Shown in pieces: positions 1 through 7,669 of a stretch of 64,000 nt of DNA; within the stretch, counting starts at the first letter, position 1; each line of letters begins with the position of its first letter. The notes below the pieces were generated by a model. It worked only from the letters and a program-made list of their open reading frames with translations. It was not told the DNA's origin and searched no databases. This DNA comes from an uncultured Eggerthellaceae bacterium (lineage in GTDB: Bacteria; Actinomycetota; Coriobacteriia; Coriobacteriales; Eggerthellaceae): NCBI GenBank assembly GCA_944321455.1, contig CALULI010000002.1, forward strand, positions 213,803-277,802, read 5' to 3'. The position numbers were made by a program, and so were the translations under genes.

Positions 1-317
1 CGCTCAAACACACCGCGCGCTCCCTCGCCGCCAAGGCAAAGGAACTAGAACGGATGGCAAAGGCAGATGCGAACATACCAGCCATGGATAAAGCATCACT
101 AGAGCAGGTACTGCGTCGCATCGACAACGTGATGGAATGGCGCTTCGTTGACGTGCTCGGCGAGGTTCAGCTAGATGCAGACATCCTAACGCAGAGCATC
201 GACTTTGAGACCCTGCGAACCCTGCGCCAGTGCGTCATCCAGGCTATCGTGGATAACAAGCAAGCGGAAAGTGAGGCTGAAAAAGAGCAGTATCGCCGCC
301 AAATCCAGGAAGGGTGA
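1..317 (+). CDS. C-terminal fragment of an unrecognised protein
   Basis: An open frame runs in from the left edge of the window (first full codon at base 3) and stops with TGA at 315-317, so only about 104 C-terminal residues are visible. The visible part is charged and predicted mostly helical, with Lys/Glu-rich stretches at both ends that could form coiled coil. An ATG lies at base 54, but the frame is open upstream of it, so the gene most likely begins outside the window. I do not recognise the family. The terminal helix of a recombinase or a phage or plasmid protein is possible but unsupported. Confidence 0.5.
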   Translation, partial: LKHTARSLAAKAKELERMAKADANIPAMDKASLEQVLRRIDNVMEWRFVDVLGEVQLDADILTQSIDFETLRTLRQCVIQAIVDNKQAESEAEKEQYRRQIQEG

Positions 318-369
318 TCCCTGCTCGCTCTACTTGAACACAAGCTCGCGATTATGGATACCAACACCG

Positions 370-404
370 CACCTCGATTGCATCGCAATGACGTAATCGA
401 GGTG
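370..404. repeat. Perfect 10-bp inverted repeat, 15-nt loop
   Basis: CACCTCGATT (370-379) is exactly complementary to AATCGAGGTG (395-404) across a 15-base loop. No T-run follows on either strand, so a standard intrinsic terminator is unlikely. It could be a weak terminator of the upstream frame, a protein-binding site or a recombination site. Confidence 0.6.
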
Positions 405-493
405 CAGACGTTCGGAAAAGAGATGGACAGAATACCTGCAAGAAAAGACACCAAGAAACGCATCTTGTACTCTAAAACGTGCAGGACGAAGCG

Positions 494-557
494 CTACGCA
501 TGATAGATGCCACTACACAGAGTAACTACGCATGACAGACGATACAGCATAGGGTAA
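494..557. repeat. Degenerate tandem repeat, period 32
   Basis: Two adjacent 32-base units start with the same ten bases (CTACGCATGA at 494 and at 526). They stay similar for about 20 bases and then diverge. The pattern resembles the repeats at 1152-1206 and 17192-17276. Confidence 0.5.
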
Positions 558-625
558 GGTTGTACAAAATTATAGATTTGAGCGATTTATGCGCGAAAAC
601 TCTGATGTATGAGAGGTTTTGAAAA

Positions 626-1090
626 ATGATACAAATTCTCTTCGTCTGCCATGGCAACATCTGCCGCTCCCCTATGGCTGAATTCATCATGAAAGAATAC
701 GTTCGCCAGGCTGGCTTAGAAGATGAAATCCACGTTGAATCTGCCGCTATGCATCGCGACGAATTAGGCAGTGACATCCATTGGGGAACGCAAGAAATTC
801 TGGATCGCTATAACATTCCTCATACCCCGCGAGAAGCTCATCTTGCACGCAAAGCAGACTATGAACGATTTGACTACATCATTGGCATGGATCGTTACAA
901 CATGCGCGATATGTTGCTCCTGTTTAGCCGTGATCCTCTTCACAAATGCAGCTTGCTAATGGATTGGGTAGGTGCCTCACGTGATGTGGCCGACCCCTGG
1001 TATACGGGAGATTTCGATACTACCTATGATGACGTTGATGCAGGCTGCATTGCGCTGCTGGAGCATATTAAACAAAGCTTACAGAGATAA
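626..1090 (+). CDS. Low-molecular-weight protein-tyrosine-phosphatase
   Basis: 154 residues, the usual length for the family. The N-terminus carries the signature P-loop CHGNICRS, with nucleophile Cys8 and phosphate-binding Arg14. The general-acid Asp lies in a DPWY segment near residue 123. LMW-PTPs are cytoplasmic phosphatases that hydrolyse phosphotyrosine by a cysteinyl-phosphate intermediate; in bacteria many act on tyrosine kinases of capsule export or on arginine-phosphate. No kinase or polysaccharide gene is next to it here, so its partner is unknown. ATG at 626 follows a GAGAGG ribosome-binding sequence. Confidence 0.93.
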   Translation: MIQILFVCHGNICRSPMAEFIMKEYVRQAGLEDEIHVESAAMHRDELGSDIHWGTQEILDRYNIPHTPREAHLARKADYERFDYIIGMDRYNMRDMLLLFSRDPLHKCSLLMDWVGASRDVADPWYTGDFDTTYDDVDAGCIALLEHIKQSLQR

Positions 1091-1151
1091 CAGCCTCCCC
1101 TGCCTTAATGCCCCGTATAATAAAGACAAACGCTAAAAGAACGATGCAATT

Positions 1152-1206
1152 TGAAAGAGTGTGTAGCTTGAGAGGCATATAACCTGAAAGAGCGTGTAGC
1201 TTGAGA
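1152..1206. repeat. 22-base direct repeat, period 33
   Basis: A 22-base unit at 1152-1173 recurs at 1185-1206 with one mismatch (T to C). It sits in the spacer just upstream of the AlbA_2 gene, 52 bases before its ATG, so it probably lies in the promoter or leader. Confidence 0.7.
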
Positions 1207-1257
1207 AAGCGCTGCACAACCACACTCTCAGTCAACACAAGCACGTGAGGGAATATC

Positions 1258-2541
1258 ATGTATAGTCCGTTTCGCAACGAACAAGGTCAGCCGAAAGATC
1301 TAGCTGATGTTACTTATGAAGACCTCTACCAGCTGGCAGATCTTGACGAAGGCTTCGTTCTTGAATTTAAGCGGACGTGGAATGATAGCGTTCGCAAAAA
1401 GATCCCCAAGATTATTGCTTCCTTTGCCAATTCTCGTGGTGGTTGGCTGATTATTGGTATTGCCGACGATGACAAGTCGCTTTGCCCCATCCCTCGCATC
1501 TCTGCTGATTTTTCGCAAATTTTTGGCGAATTGTGCCGTCATCATGTATCCCCTGCGCCCCGCTTCGATGCGCGCTTTATCGCTGATCCTGCCAACTCAA
1601 ATCAAGGCGTTGTAGTGGTTCAGGTTCATGAAGGCGACTTTCCGCCCTACGTCGCTGATGGCATTGTGGAAATCCGCGAAGGTTCAACATCGGGCCCTGC
1701 ACTTGGATCGGCCCTGGTGGAACTCTATGGCAAAGCCACTAAGCGAACGCAAGAAATTCGCGAATTTTGCCAACGCAGCGTCTGGTATCCCGGCGACAAC
1801 AACACCACCCTCAACCAACGTCGCGTACCTATTCCTCTATTCAGTCTGTATTTATTCCACATGGGAAGCAGAGCAAATCAAACTATATCCCGCAGCGTTA
1901 TCGATGATCACGTTAACGCTATGCGTTCTGCCTTTGCGCAACAAGCAATGGAATGCCACGTACAGCACGCTCACGACTCCCTTATCATCCGCGCATCGGT
2001 AGCAATTCCAGGCGGACCTGCCCATTCTGCCATTGAGCTTTTCCCTGATGAATCCATGAAGCTTACCGTTCCCGCCATTATGTTAGAACTTGATTCTTAC
2101 AACAAAGCCGTCGATGATCTCAGGCAGGATGGTATTGAAATTGATCCCAGCGCCCGATTCATTGGTGCAACCCGAACTTTGAAGCGCGTCACGCGTATGG
2201 CATCGCTGCTTGATCGGTATGTTCGTGAGCGCAGTCTTTCGTGGACCAGCTACGCCGTTGCCTATGAATTGGAAAACATGGAGGGTGTTATGCTGTGGTC
2301 GGAAAGGGAAACGTATCGAAATTACGTTCGCAACCACGGCCTACTCTTTTGTGGAACCACTGATGGTCGCAGTCGTATTCGCTATTTAGATGATGGCGAA
2401 CACGATTCCTTCCGCGCACGCCAGTTTGCGGGCAGTCATTTCTTTGAGGCCTGCGGTTTGCCGCTTGGTTCGCCCGATCCTGAAGACAACGAATTAGTTG
2501 ACGCGCTGTTGCGTGGTGGCAAACCTTATCATGCTGAATAA
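1258..2541 (+). CDS. AlbA_2 (Schlafen-type) domain protein
   Basis: 427 residues. Residues about 15-140 form an AlbA_2/divergent AAA_4 domain. The hallmarks are an E-F-K strand (LEFKRTW), a helix ending in ASFANSRGGWLIIGI, and a later GVVVVQVHEG strand followed by PPYVADG. The domain is related to the Schlafen core and to DNA- or RNA-binding regulators, and in some members it has nuclease activity. The C-terminal 270 residues match nothing I recognise and show no extra HTH or ATPase motif. ATG at 1258 follows AGGGAA. The gene stands alone on the plus strand, ending convergently against the permease gene. The biological role is not deducible from the sequence. Confidence 0.75.
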   Translation: MYSPFRNEQGQPKDLADVTYEDLYQLADLDEGFVLEFKRTWNDSVRKKIPKIIASFANSRGGWLIIGIADDDKSLCPIPRISADFSQIFGELCRHHVSPAPRFDARFIADPANSNQGVVVVQVHEGDFPPYVADGIVEIREGSTSGPALGSALVELYGKATKRTQEIREFCQRSVWYPGDNNTTLNQRRVPIPLFSLYLFHMGSRANQTISRSVIDDHVNAMRSAFAQQAMECHVQHAHDSLIIRASVAIPGGPAHSAIELFPDESMKLTVPAIMLELDSYNKAVDDLRQDGIEIDPSARFIGATRTLKRVTRMASLLDRYVRERSLSWTSYAVAYELENMEGVMLWSERETYRNYVRNHGLLFCGTTDGRSRIRYLDDGEHDSFRARQFAGSHFFEACGLPLGSPDPEDNELVDALLRGGKPYHAE

Positions 2542-2613
2542 CTCTTGCGAAGTTAGCTTTTGCGAGACGACAAGCTTTGTCAGCCTGAATAAGACCGCAA
2601 ACAAAAGCCAGCT

Positions 2614-3855
2614 TTACGAAGCGTAGACGCCTGCGAACGAAAGCGCTGCGTACAGCACCAAGAGCAACGCAAGAAATACGACGTTATAAAACGTAAAGGT
2701 GCGAATATAGTCGCTTTTCTTCGCGAAACCCGCCGTGGTGATCAACTTAAACGAAATGATGCTTGCCATAGACGCAATCAAGGTTCCCAAGCCGCCTATA
2801 TTGGTACCAATAATGAGCGCGCACCACTGATCGGTAAAACCTGACAAAAGCAACGCAGCAGGCACATTACTGATAATCTGACTCAGCGCCACTGAAGCAA
2901 TTACAGGAGCAGCACCAATCAACTGAGAAACCACCTCATGAACAAGAGGAATGCGTCCCATATTGCCCACAAAAATGAACAGCGCAATAAAGGTTAGCAG
3001 CAAGCCGTAATCAACACGAACAAGAATCTTGCGGTCAATCAGCAACACAACTACCAAGATAACCGCACCAACCAGATATACATTGACCAGATCTGCTACT
3101 GCGCAAAGGCAAGCCACAAACAATACTGCATAGACCACAGTACAAAACAACTTGCGGACAGGTAGTGATCGGCGCGTGATGATATCTCGCAAAAGATGGT
3201 GGTGCTCATGGTTGTCTTGGTCAGGCGAGACATCTTGGCTATCAGCTGTCAACTGGTTTGTGCGGTTCTGCACCGCAGCACTACCCTTTGAGCGCTTGCG
3301 AAAAAGAAACGCAATCATCACGCCCAACACAACCGCAACCGTTGCCGTATAGGGAGCCATGAGCGCAACGAACTCAAACACATCAAACCCTGATGCTTGG
3401 AACAGATACAAATTCTGGGGATTACCCATTGGCAACAACATGCTGCCCAAATTCGCGGCAATTGTCATCAAGACAACCACAATCACCATGCAATCGTCCA
3501 TATTGGCTTTATGCATGATCACCAGCGCAAAGGGAACAAACGTAATAAGTGCAACGTCGTTGGTGATAAACATGGAGCAGAAAAAGGTTAGCGCTATAAG
3601 CGCGCCCGCAATCATGGCCTGCGAACGCATGTAGGAAACAACCCATTCGCCCATAATGCGAATCACACCAAGAAAACGCAAACCTGTTACAACCGTCATC
3701 AAGCAAAACAAAAGCACAATGGTGTGCCAGTCAATGTAGCTGAAATAGCCTTCGTCAGGCGCAACGGCAATACAGGATACAAGCGCCGCAACGCAAGAGA
3801 CAAACAGCACCGAATCTTGCGTGATAAAGGCGCGTATTTTTTCCATCACCCTCAT
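2614..3855 (-). CDS. SLC13/ArsB-like ion permease
   Basis: About 413 residues with 10 to 12 hydrophobic segments. The layout matches the citrate-transporter/ArsB/NhaD (ion transporter) superfamily: two related halves, each with a re-entrant region such as TNDVALITFVPFA in the first half and SNVPAALLLSGF in the second. These carriers move anions or Na+/H+ across the cytoplasmic membrane; the substrate cannot be read from the sequence. A poly-charged loop of about 40 residues (His/Asp-rich) separates the halves. The start is ambiguous. ATG at 3855 overlaps the rlmKL stop as ATGA, suggesting translational coupling, while ATG at 3846 has GAGGG only two bases upstream. The frame is open further upstream, but those starts lie inside rlmKL. 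Confidence 0.8.
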   Translation of the reverse strand: MRVMEKIRAFITQDSVLFVSCVAALVSCIAVAPDEGYFSYIDWHTIVLLFCLMTVVTGLRFLGVIRIMGEWVVSYMRSQAMIAGALIALTFFCSMFITNDVALITFVPFALVIMHKANMDDCMVIVVVLMTIAANLGSMLLPMGNPQNLYLFQASGFDVFEFVALMAPYTATVAVVLGVMIAFLFRKRSKGSAAVQNRTNQLTADSQDVSPDQDNHEHHHLLRDIITRRSLPVRKLFCTVVYAVLFVACLCAVADLVNVYLVGAVILVVVLLIDRKILVRVDYGLLLTFIALFIFVGNMGRIPLVHEVVSQLIGAAPVIASVALSQIISNVPAALLLSGFTDQWCALIIGTNIGGLGTLIASMASIISFKLITTAGFAKKSDYIRTFTFYNVVFLALLLVLYAALSFAGVYAS

Positions 3856-6158
3856 GCGTTCTTTGTTAAGAGATAGCAAAAATGAATACGCGGATTGCGC
3901 GAGAAATCTTCAGGAATAGTTTGTGCCGTGATGTTTTCTATGGTAAGGCCCAAGGCAGCGATAGCCTGCTCATCAAGCTTGAAGCTGCGAAGATTGCCTG
4001 AAAAGACAATGGTGCCCCCTGGCGCAACAAGACGAACCACCTGCGCCAACAATTCAGCATGATCGCGCTGAATATCCCAGGTGCGCTGCCCCATTGTTTT
4101 TGAATTAGAAAACGTCGGCGGGTCAAGAAAGACCACATCATAGAGCCCTTCGGCACTGCCCGACCCAGCAGGATGCTGTGTCACCCACGACAAAACATCA
4201 GCACGCACAAAATGATGCTCAGGGCCCGTAAAACCACAACGCTGCATATTGCGGCGCGCCCAATCCAAATAGGTTTGACTCATATCAACAGTTGTGGTCT
4301 CTTGCGCGCCCTGTGCTGCTGCGTGAAGGGTTGCCACACCCGTATAAGCAAACAAGTTAAGAAAGCGCTTACCACGCGCTAGAGAACCCACCAAAACGCG
4401 CGTTATGCGATGATCCAAGAACAGACCCGTATCCAAATAACCCGACAGATCAACTTCAACCGACAAGCCATCTTCTTCAACCACAATACGATGCGATTGA
4501 TGCGTTTCCTGGTGATACTGTGAACCACCCTTATCTTGACGGCGAACACGCGTAAACATCCGTTCTTCAGGCACATCACACAGCGTCTGCACAACACTGC
4601 ACGCATCGCGGAAACGCCGTGCCGCTTTTTGAGGGTCAATTTCTTTCGGTGCTTGATATTCGCTCACCAGCACAAAGAGCACCTGCGTGTCTTTTTCTTC
4701 AAACACATCTACCGCAACCGCATAATCGGGAAGGTCGGCATCGTAGACACGATAGGCGTGAATACCATACTTTGCTGCCCATTTGCGGCGTGTCTTGAGC
4801 ATCTTGCGAAAACGAGCGGCAAATTGTTCAGCGTGTCCCGACGATACCGCAACTGACACCTCTTTACCGTCAAGAGTGACAAGGTCAAGCTGCTCGTTGC
4901 GCGATGTTCCCAGCTGGAAATCACGCAGAGTGGCTTCTAGTGCACCGTTGTACACCGCAAGCGTGCGAGTAGCATCAAAGCCAATCTCAGAATCAAACAG
5001 CGCATCAGGCGTGATAACGCACATGCGCCACGCTTCAGAGAGAGCCGCAAGACCTAAAGCAGCATCCTTATAAAAGGCGTTCAAGCTATCACGCATAAGA
5101 CGAACGCCGTAGGGCGGATTAAACGCAATAAAGCCTGGTTTATCTGTATCAATATCAAAGCGATCAAGAAGTTCAGGTAGTTGCGCAATATTGGCACAAA
5201 CAAGCTGAACAACACCCGCAAGGCCTGCGCGGCGGGCATTGCCCTGTGCAATTTCAATCGCCTTTGGATCAATATCGGATCCAATCAGAAGCGGGGCATG
5301 CTTAAGGCCTTCCTCAAAACGATCATCAGCTTCAGCAAGAAGACCATCAAAGGCATCCGCATCAAAATCTGCATTGCCCTCAAAGCCCCAATAATCGCGC
5401 GAAAGGCCTGGTGCTCTGTCAGTTGCCATCATGGCCGCTTCAAGCACCAGCGTGGCACTGCCGCACGTCGAATCAATAAAGACAGGGGCATCAATAAGCC
5501 CGTCTTTGCCTTCACGCTTGGCTTGGGCACGGCGGCGCGCAGGTGAAGCAAGCCTATCCCAGCCGCCCCACACCAGCATGCCTGCAGCCAGCGCTTCCTT
5601 GAGAGGCGCTTCGACCGATTCGCCCTGAACACGATAGCCACGCCTGTGGAGTGACTCACCCGCATAATCAAGCGAAATAGTGGCTTTCTTGTTGTGAATG
5701 GAAACCCAGAGCGCTACATCGGGGCGATGCGGTGCCACATCAGGGCGAACGTCACGCGCCTCGCGCAAGGCATCGCACACCGCATCTTTTACCTTTAAGG
5801 CACTAAACTGCGAATTGCGCAGCGCGTCATTGCCGCCACGCGCGGTAACTGAAATAGTGGCACGCGGGCCCGCAAAGCGCTGCCAAGGAAGCGCTTTTGC
5901 TCCTTGATAGAGAGCATCGGCGCTGGTTGCATCAACGCGCCCCACCACGCGCAACACGCGCGAAGCAATGCGCGACCACAGACATACCCGATAGCCATCT
6001 GTTTTTGAGCCAAAAAAAGCAACGCCACTCTTCAAGGGTCGAACACGCTTGACTCGCAGACGCTTAAGTTCGTCTGCGAGTACGTGTTCAAAACCTTGAG
6101 GGCACGTTGCGAAAAATTCAATCAAGCCATCGCTGGCCTGAGTAGTGGTAGGACTCAC
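3852..6158 (-). CDS. rlmL: Bifunctional 23S rRNA methyltransferase RlmKL
   Basis: 768 residues, somewhat longer than E. coli RlmKL (702). The order is an N-terminal ferredoxin-like/THUMP region (about 10-165), then the RlmL N2-guanine methyltransferase with its NPPYG motif (FNPPYGVRL). The C-terminal RlmK-type SAM methyltransferase follows, with LNLFAYTG (SAM loop) and FLDPPTFSNS (catalytic DPP). By family knowledge the N-half makes m2G2445 and the C-half m7G2069 in 23S rRNA. The start is GTG at 6158, five bases after the sigA stop. The gene is the third in the priA-sigA-rlmKL-permease run and its stop overlaps the permease start. Confidence 0.93.
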   Translation of the reverse strand: MSPTTTQASDGLIEFFATCPQGFEHVLADELKRLRVKRVRPLKSGVAFFGSKTDGYRVCLWSRIASRVLRVVGRVDATSADALYQGAKALPWQRFAGPRATISVTARGGNDALRNSQFSALKVKDAVCDALREARDVRPDVAPHRPDVALWVSIHNKKATISLDYAGESLHRRGYRVQGESVEAPLKEALAAGMLVWGGWDRLASPARRRAQAKREGKDGLIDAPVFIDSTCGSATLVLEAAMMATDRAPGLSRDYWGFEGNADFDADAFDGLLAEADDRFEEGLKHAPLLIGSDIDPKAIEIAQGNARRAGLAGVVQLVCANIAQLPELLDRFDIDTDKPGFIAFNPPYGVRLMRDSLNAFYKDAALGLAALSEAWRMCVITPDALFDSEIGFDATRTLAVYNGALEATLRDFQLGTSRNEQLDLVTLDGKEVSVAVSSGHAEQFAARFRKMLKTRRKWAAKYGIHAYRVYDADLPDYAVAVDVFEEKDTQVLFVLVSEYQAPKEIDPQKAARRFRDACSVVQTLCDVPEERMFTRVRRQDKGGSQYHQETHQSHRIVVEEDGLSVEVDLSGYLDTGLFLDHRITRVLVGSLARGKRFLNLFAYTGVATLHAAAQGAQETTTVDMSQTYLDWARRNMQRCGFTGPEHHFVRADVLSWVTQHPAGSGSAEGLYDVVFLDPPTFSNSKTMGQRTWDIQRDHAELLAQVVRLVAPGGTIVFSGNLRSFKLDEQAIAALGLTIENITAQTIPEDFSRNPRIHFCYLLTKNA

Positions 6159-6163
6159 GAAAC

Positions 6164-7561
6164 TTAGTCTTCCAGATAATCCTTCAGCTTCTGAGAGCGA
6201 GAAGGATGACGCAGCTTAGCTAAGGTCTTGGATTCAATCTGACGAATGCGCTCGCGCGTTACGCCAAATTCGCGTCCAACCTCTTCAAGCGTGCGAGGAT
6301 GACCATCTTCCAAACCAAAGCGCAAGCTGATAACTTTGCGCTCACGTTCGGCAAGGCCATCAAGCGTCTTTGCCAACTGCTCTTGCAGCATAGAAAAGCT
6401 TGCAGCATCAGGAGGAACAACAGCAGCATCGTCTTCAATAAAGTCGCCCAGCTGAGAATCCTCTTCTTCACCGATAGGTGTTTCAAGGCTTACGGGCTCC
6501 TGAGAGATCTTCTGAATTTCGCGGACACGCTCAGGCGTCAAGCCCATTTCCTCTGCAATTTCTTCAGGGGTAGGTTCGCGACCGAGCGACTGCAAAAGCT
6601 GACGCTGAATACGAACCAGCTTGTTGATGGTCTCAACCATGTGAACAGGAATACGGATGGTACGAGCCTGGTCTGCAATAGCACGCGTAATTGCCTGGCG
6701 AATCCACCACGTTGCATACGTGGAGAACTTAAAGCCCTTGGTGTAGTCAAACTTTTCAACTGCGCGAATAAGGCCCAAGTTGCCTTCCTGGATAAGGTCC
6801 AAGAACAGCATGCCACGACCAACGTAGCGCTTCGCAATAGAAACAACCAGACGAAGGTTAGCTTCAATAAGCTGCTGCTTTGCATCAAGACCAACCTGCT
6901 CAACACGCGTCAAGCGGCGGCGTTCGCGGCGTTCAAGCTGAATGCCTTCTTCTTCGGCTTTTTCCAGTTCCTCAGTAGCAGCAACACCTGCTTCAATCTT
7001 CATAGCAAGGTCAATTTCTTCTGCTGCCGTAAGCAGGGAAACCTTACCAATCTCTTTGAGATACATACGCACGGGGTCGCCCGTAAGCATAGTGACGGAT
7101 GTGTCGGCGGTGTGCTTGCGCGCACGCGTGGTCTTTGATTTTGCAGAAACCTTAGGCACCGCAATTTCACCAGGAGCCTTCAGTTCTTCTTCAGGAATGC
7201 CATCAAGCAATTCTTCATCAGACAGAGATGCATCATCGTGCAAATCATGATCTTCGGCTAAATCTGCCATGCCCGCATCGGCCGTATCTGCACTTGCTGT
7301 TGCCTCTGCCTTTTTCGTGGTTGCCTTCTTCTTAGGAGCAGCCTTTTTAGACTGAGTAGTCTTTTTGGCTGTTGATTTTTTAGAAGTAGTTGATTTCGTT
7401 GTTTTTTTCTTCGTTGTTTTCGCTTGAGAATCATCCGAAGATACATCTTGAACTTCTTGGTTTTCAGCCGCTTCAGTTTTAACTTGTTCTGTTTCGGACA
7501 CTGACGTTTTGCTCTTAGATGACGTCTTGGATGAGGTAGATGTGGATGAGGCTTTTGCCAC
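6164..7561 (-). CDS. sigA: Primary sigma factor SigA (RpoD)
   Basis: 465 residues from GTG 7561. This start is preferred because AAAGGAA lies seven bases upstream; an upstream TTG frame lacks such a site. The first 150 residues are low-complexity Ser/Thr/Lys repeats, then an acidic stretch, as in actinobacterial HrdB/SigA proteins. Conserved core regions follow: 1.2 ([20 protein letters not shown]), 2.1-2.4 ([19 protein letters not shown], then the ATWWIRQAI -10-reading helix), region 3, and region 4 with the [14 protein letters not shown] that reads -35. It directs RNA polymerase to housekeeping promoters. rlmKL follows five bases downstream. Confidence 0.97.
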   Translation of the reverse strand: MAKASSTSTSSKTSSKSKTSVSETEQVKTEAAENQEVQDVSSDDSQAKTTKKKTTKSTTSKKSTAKKTTQSKKAAPKKKATTKKAEATASADTADAGMADLAEDHDLHDDASLSDEELLDGIPEEELKAPGEIAVPKVSAKSKTTRARKHTADTSVTMLTGDPVRMYLKEIGKVSLLTAAEEIDLAMKIEAGVAATEELEKAEEEGIQLERRERRRLTRVEQVGLDAKQQLIEANLRLVVSIAKRYVGRGMLFLDLIQEGNLGLIRAVEKFDYTKGFKFSTYATWWIRQAITRAIADQARTIRIPVHMVETINKLVRIQRQLLQSLGREPTPEEIAEEMGLTPERVREIQKISQEPVSLETPIGEEEDSQLGDFIEDDAAVVPPDAASFSMLQEQLAKTLDGLAERERKVISLRFGLEDGHPRTLEEVGREFGVTRERIRQIESKTLAKLRHPSRSQKLKDYLED

Positions 7562-7621
7562 GCTTATTCCTTTCGATCCGTTCGTAACCAATCGTTTTGG
7601 TCGGAATCAAAACATCATGTC

Positions 7622-7627
7622 ATTATA
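7622..7627 (-). promoter_or_regulatory. Possible -10 box of sigA
   Basis: A TATAAT hexamer on the minus strand lies in the 108-base priA-sigA gap, about 60 bases upstream of the sigA GTG. No good -35 box is seen at the usual spacing, so this is tentative. Confidence 0.3.
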
Positions 7628-7669
7628 TCTCATTATGTGATGTATTTATAAAGTAAGATGAGCAAAATA

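Larger units (their letters stand above)
318..625. other. Intergenic spacer with repeats
   Basis: No convincing gene is seen between the end of the first frame and the phosphatase gene. The spacer holds a 10-bp perfect inverted repeat (370-404) and a degenerate tandem repeat (494-557). The last 60 bases are AT-rich and probably contain the promoter of the phosphatase gene, but I see no clear -35/-10 pair. Confidence 0.6.

Noticed and set aside
494..1206. CRISPR array suggested by 32-33 base repeat periods
   Set aside because: Only two units each, the repeat runs into the next unit without unique spacers, and no cas genes are nearby.
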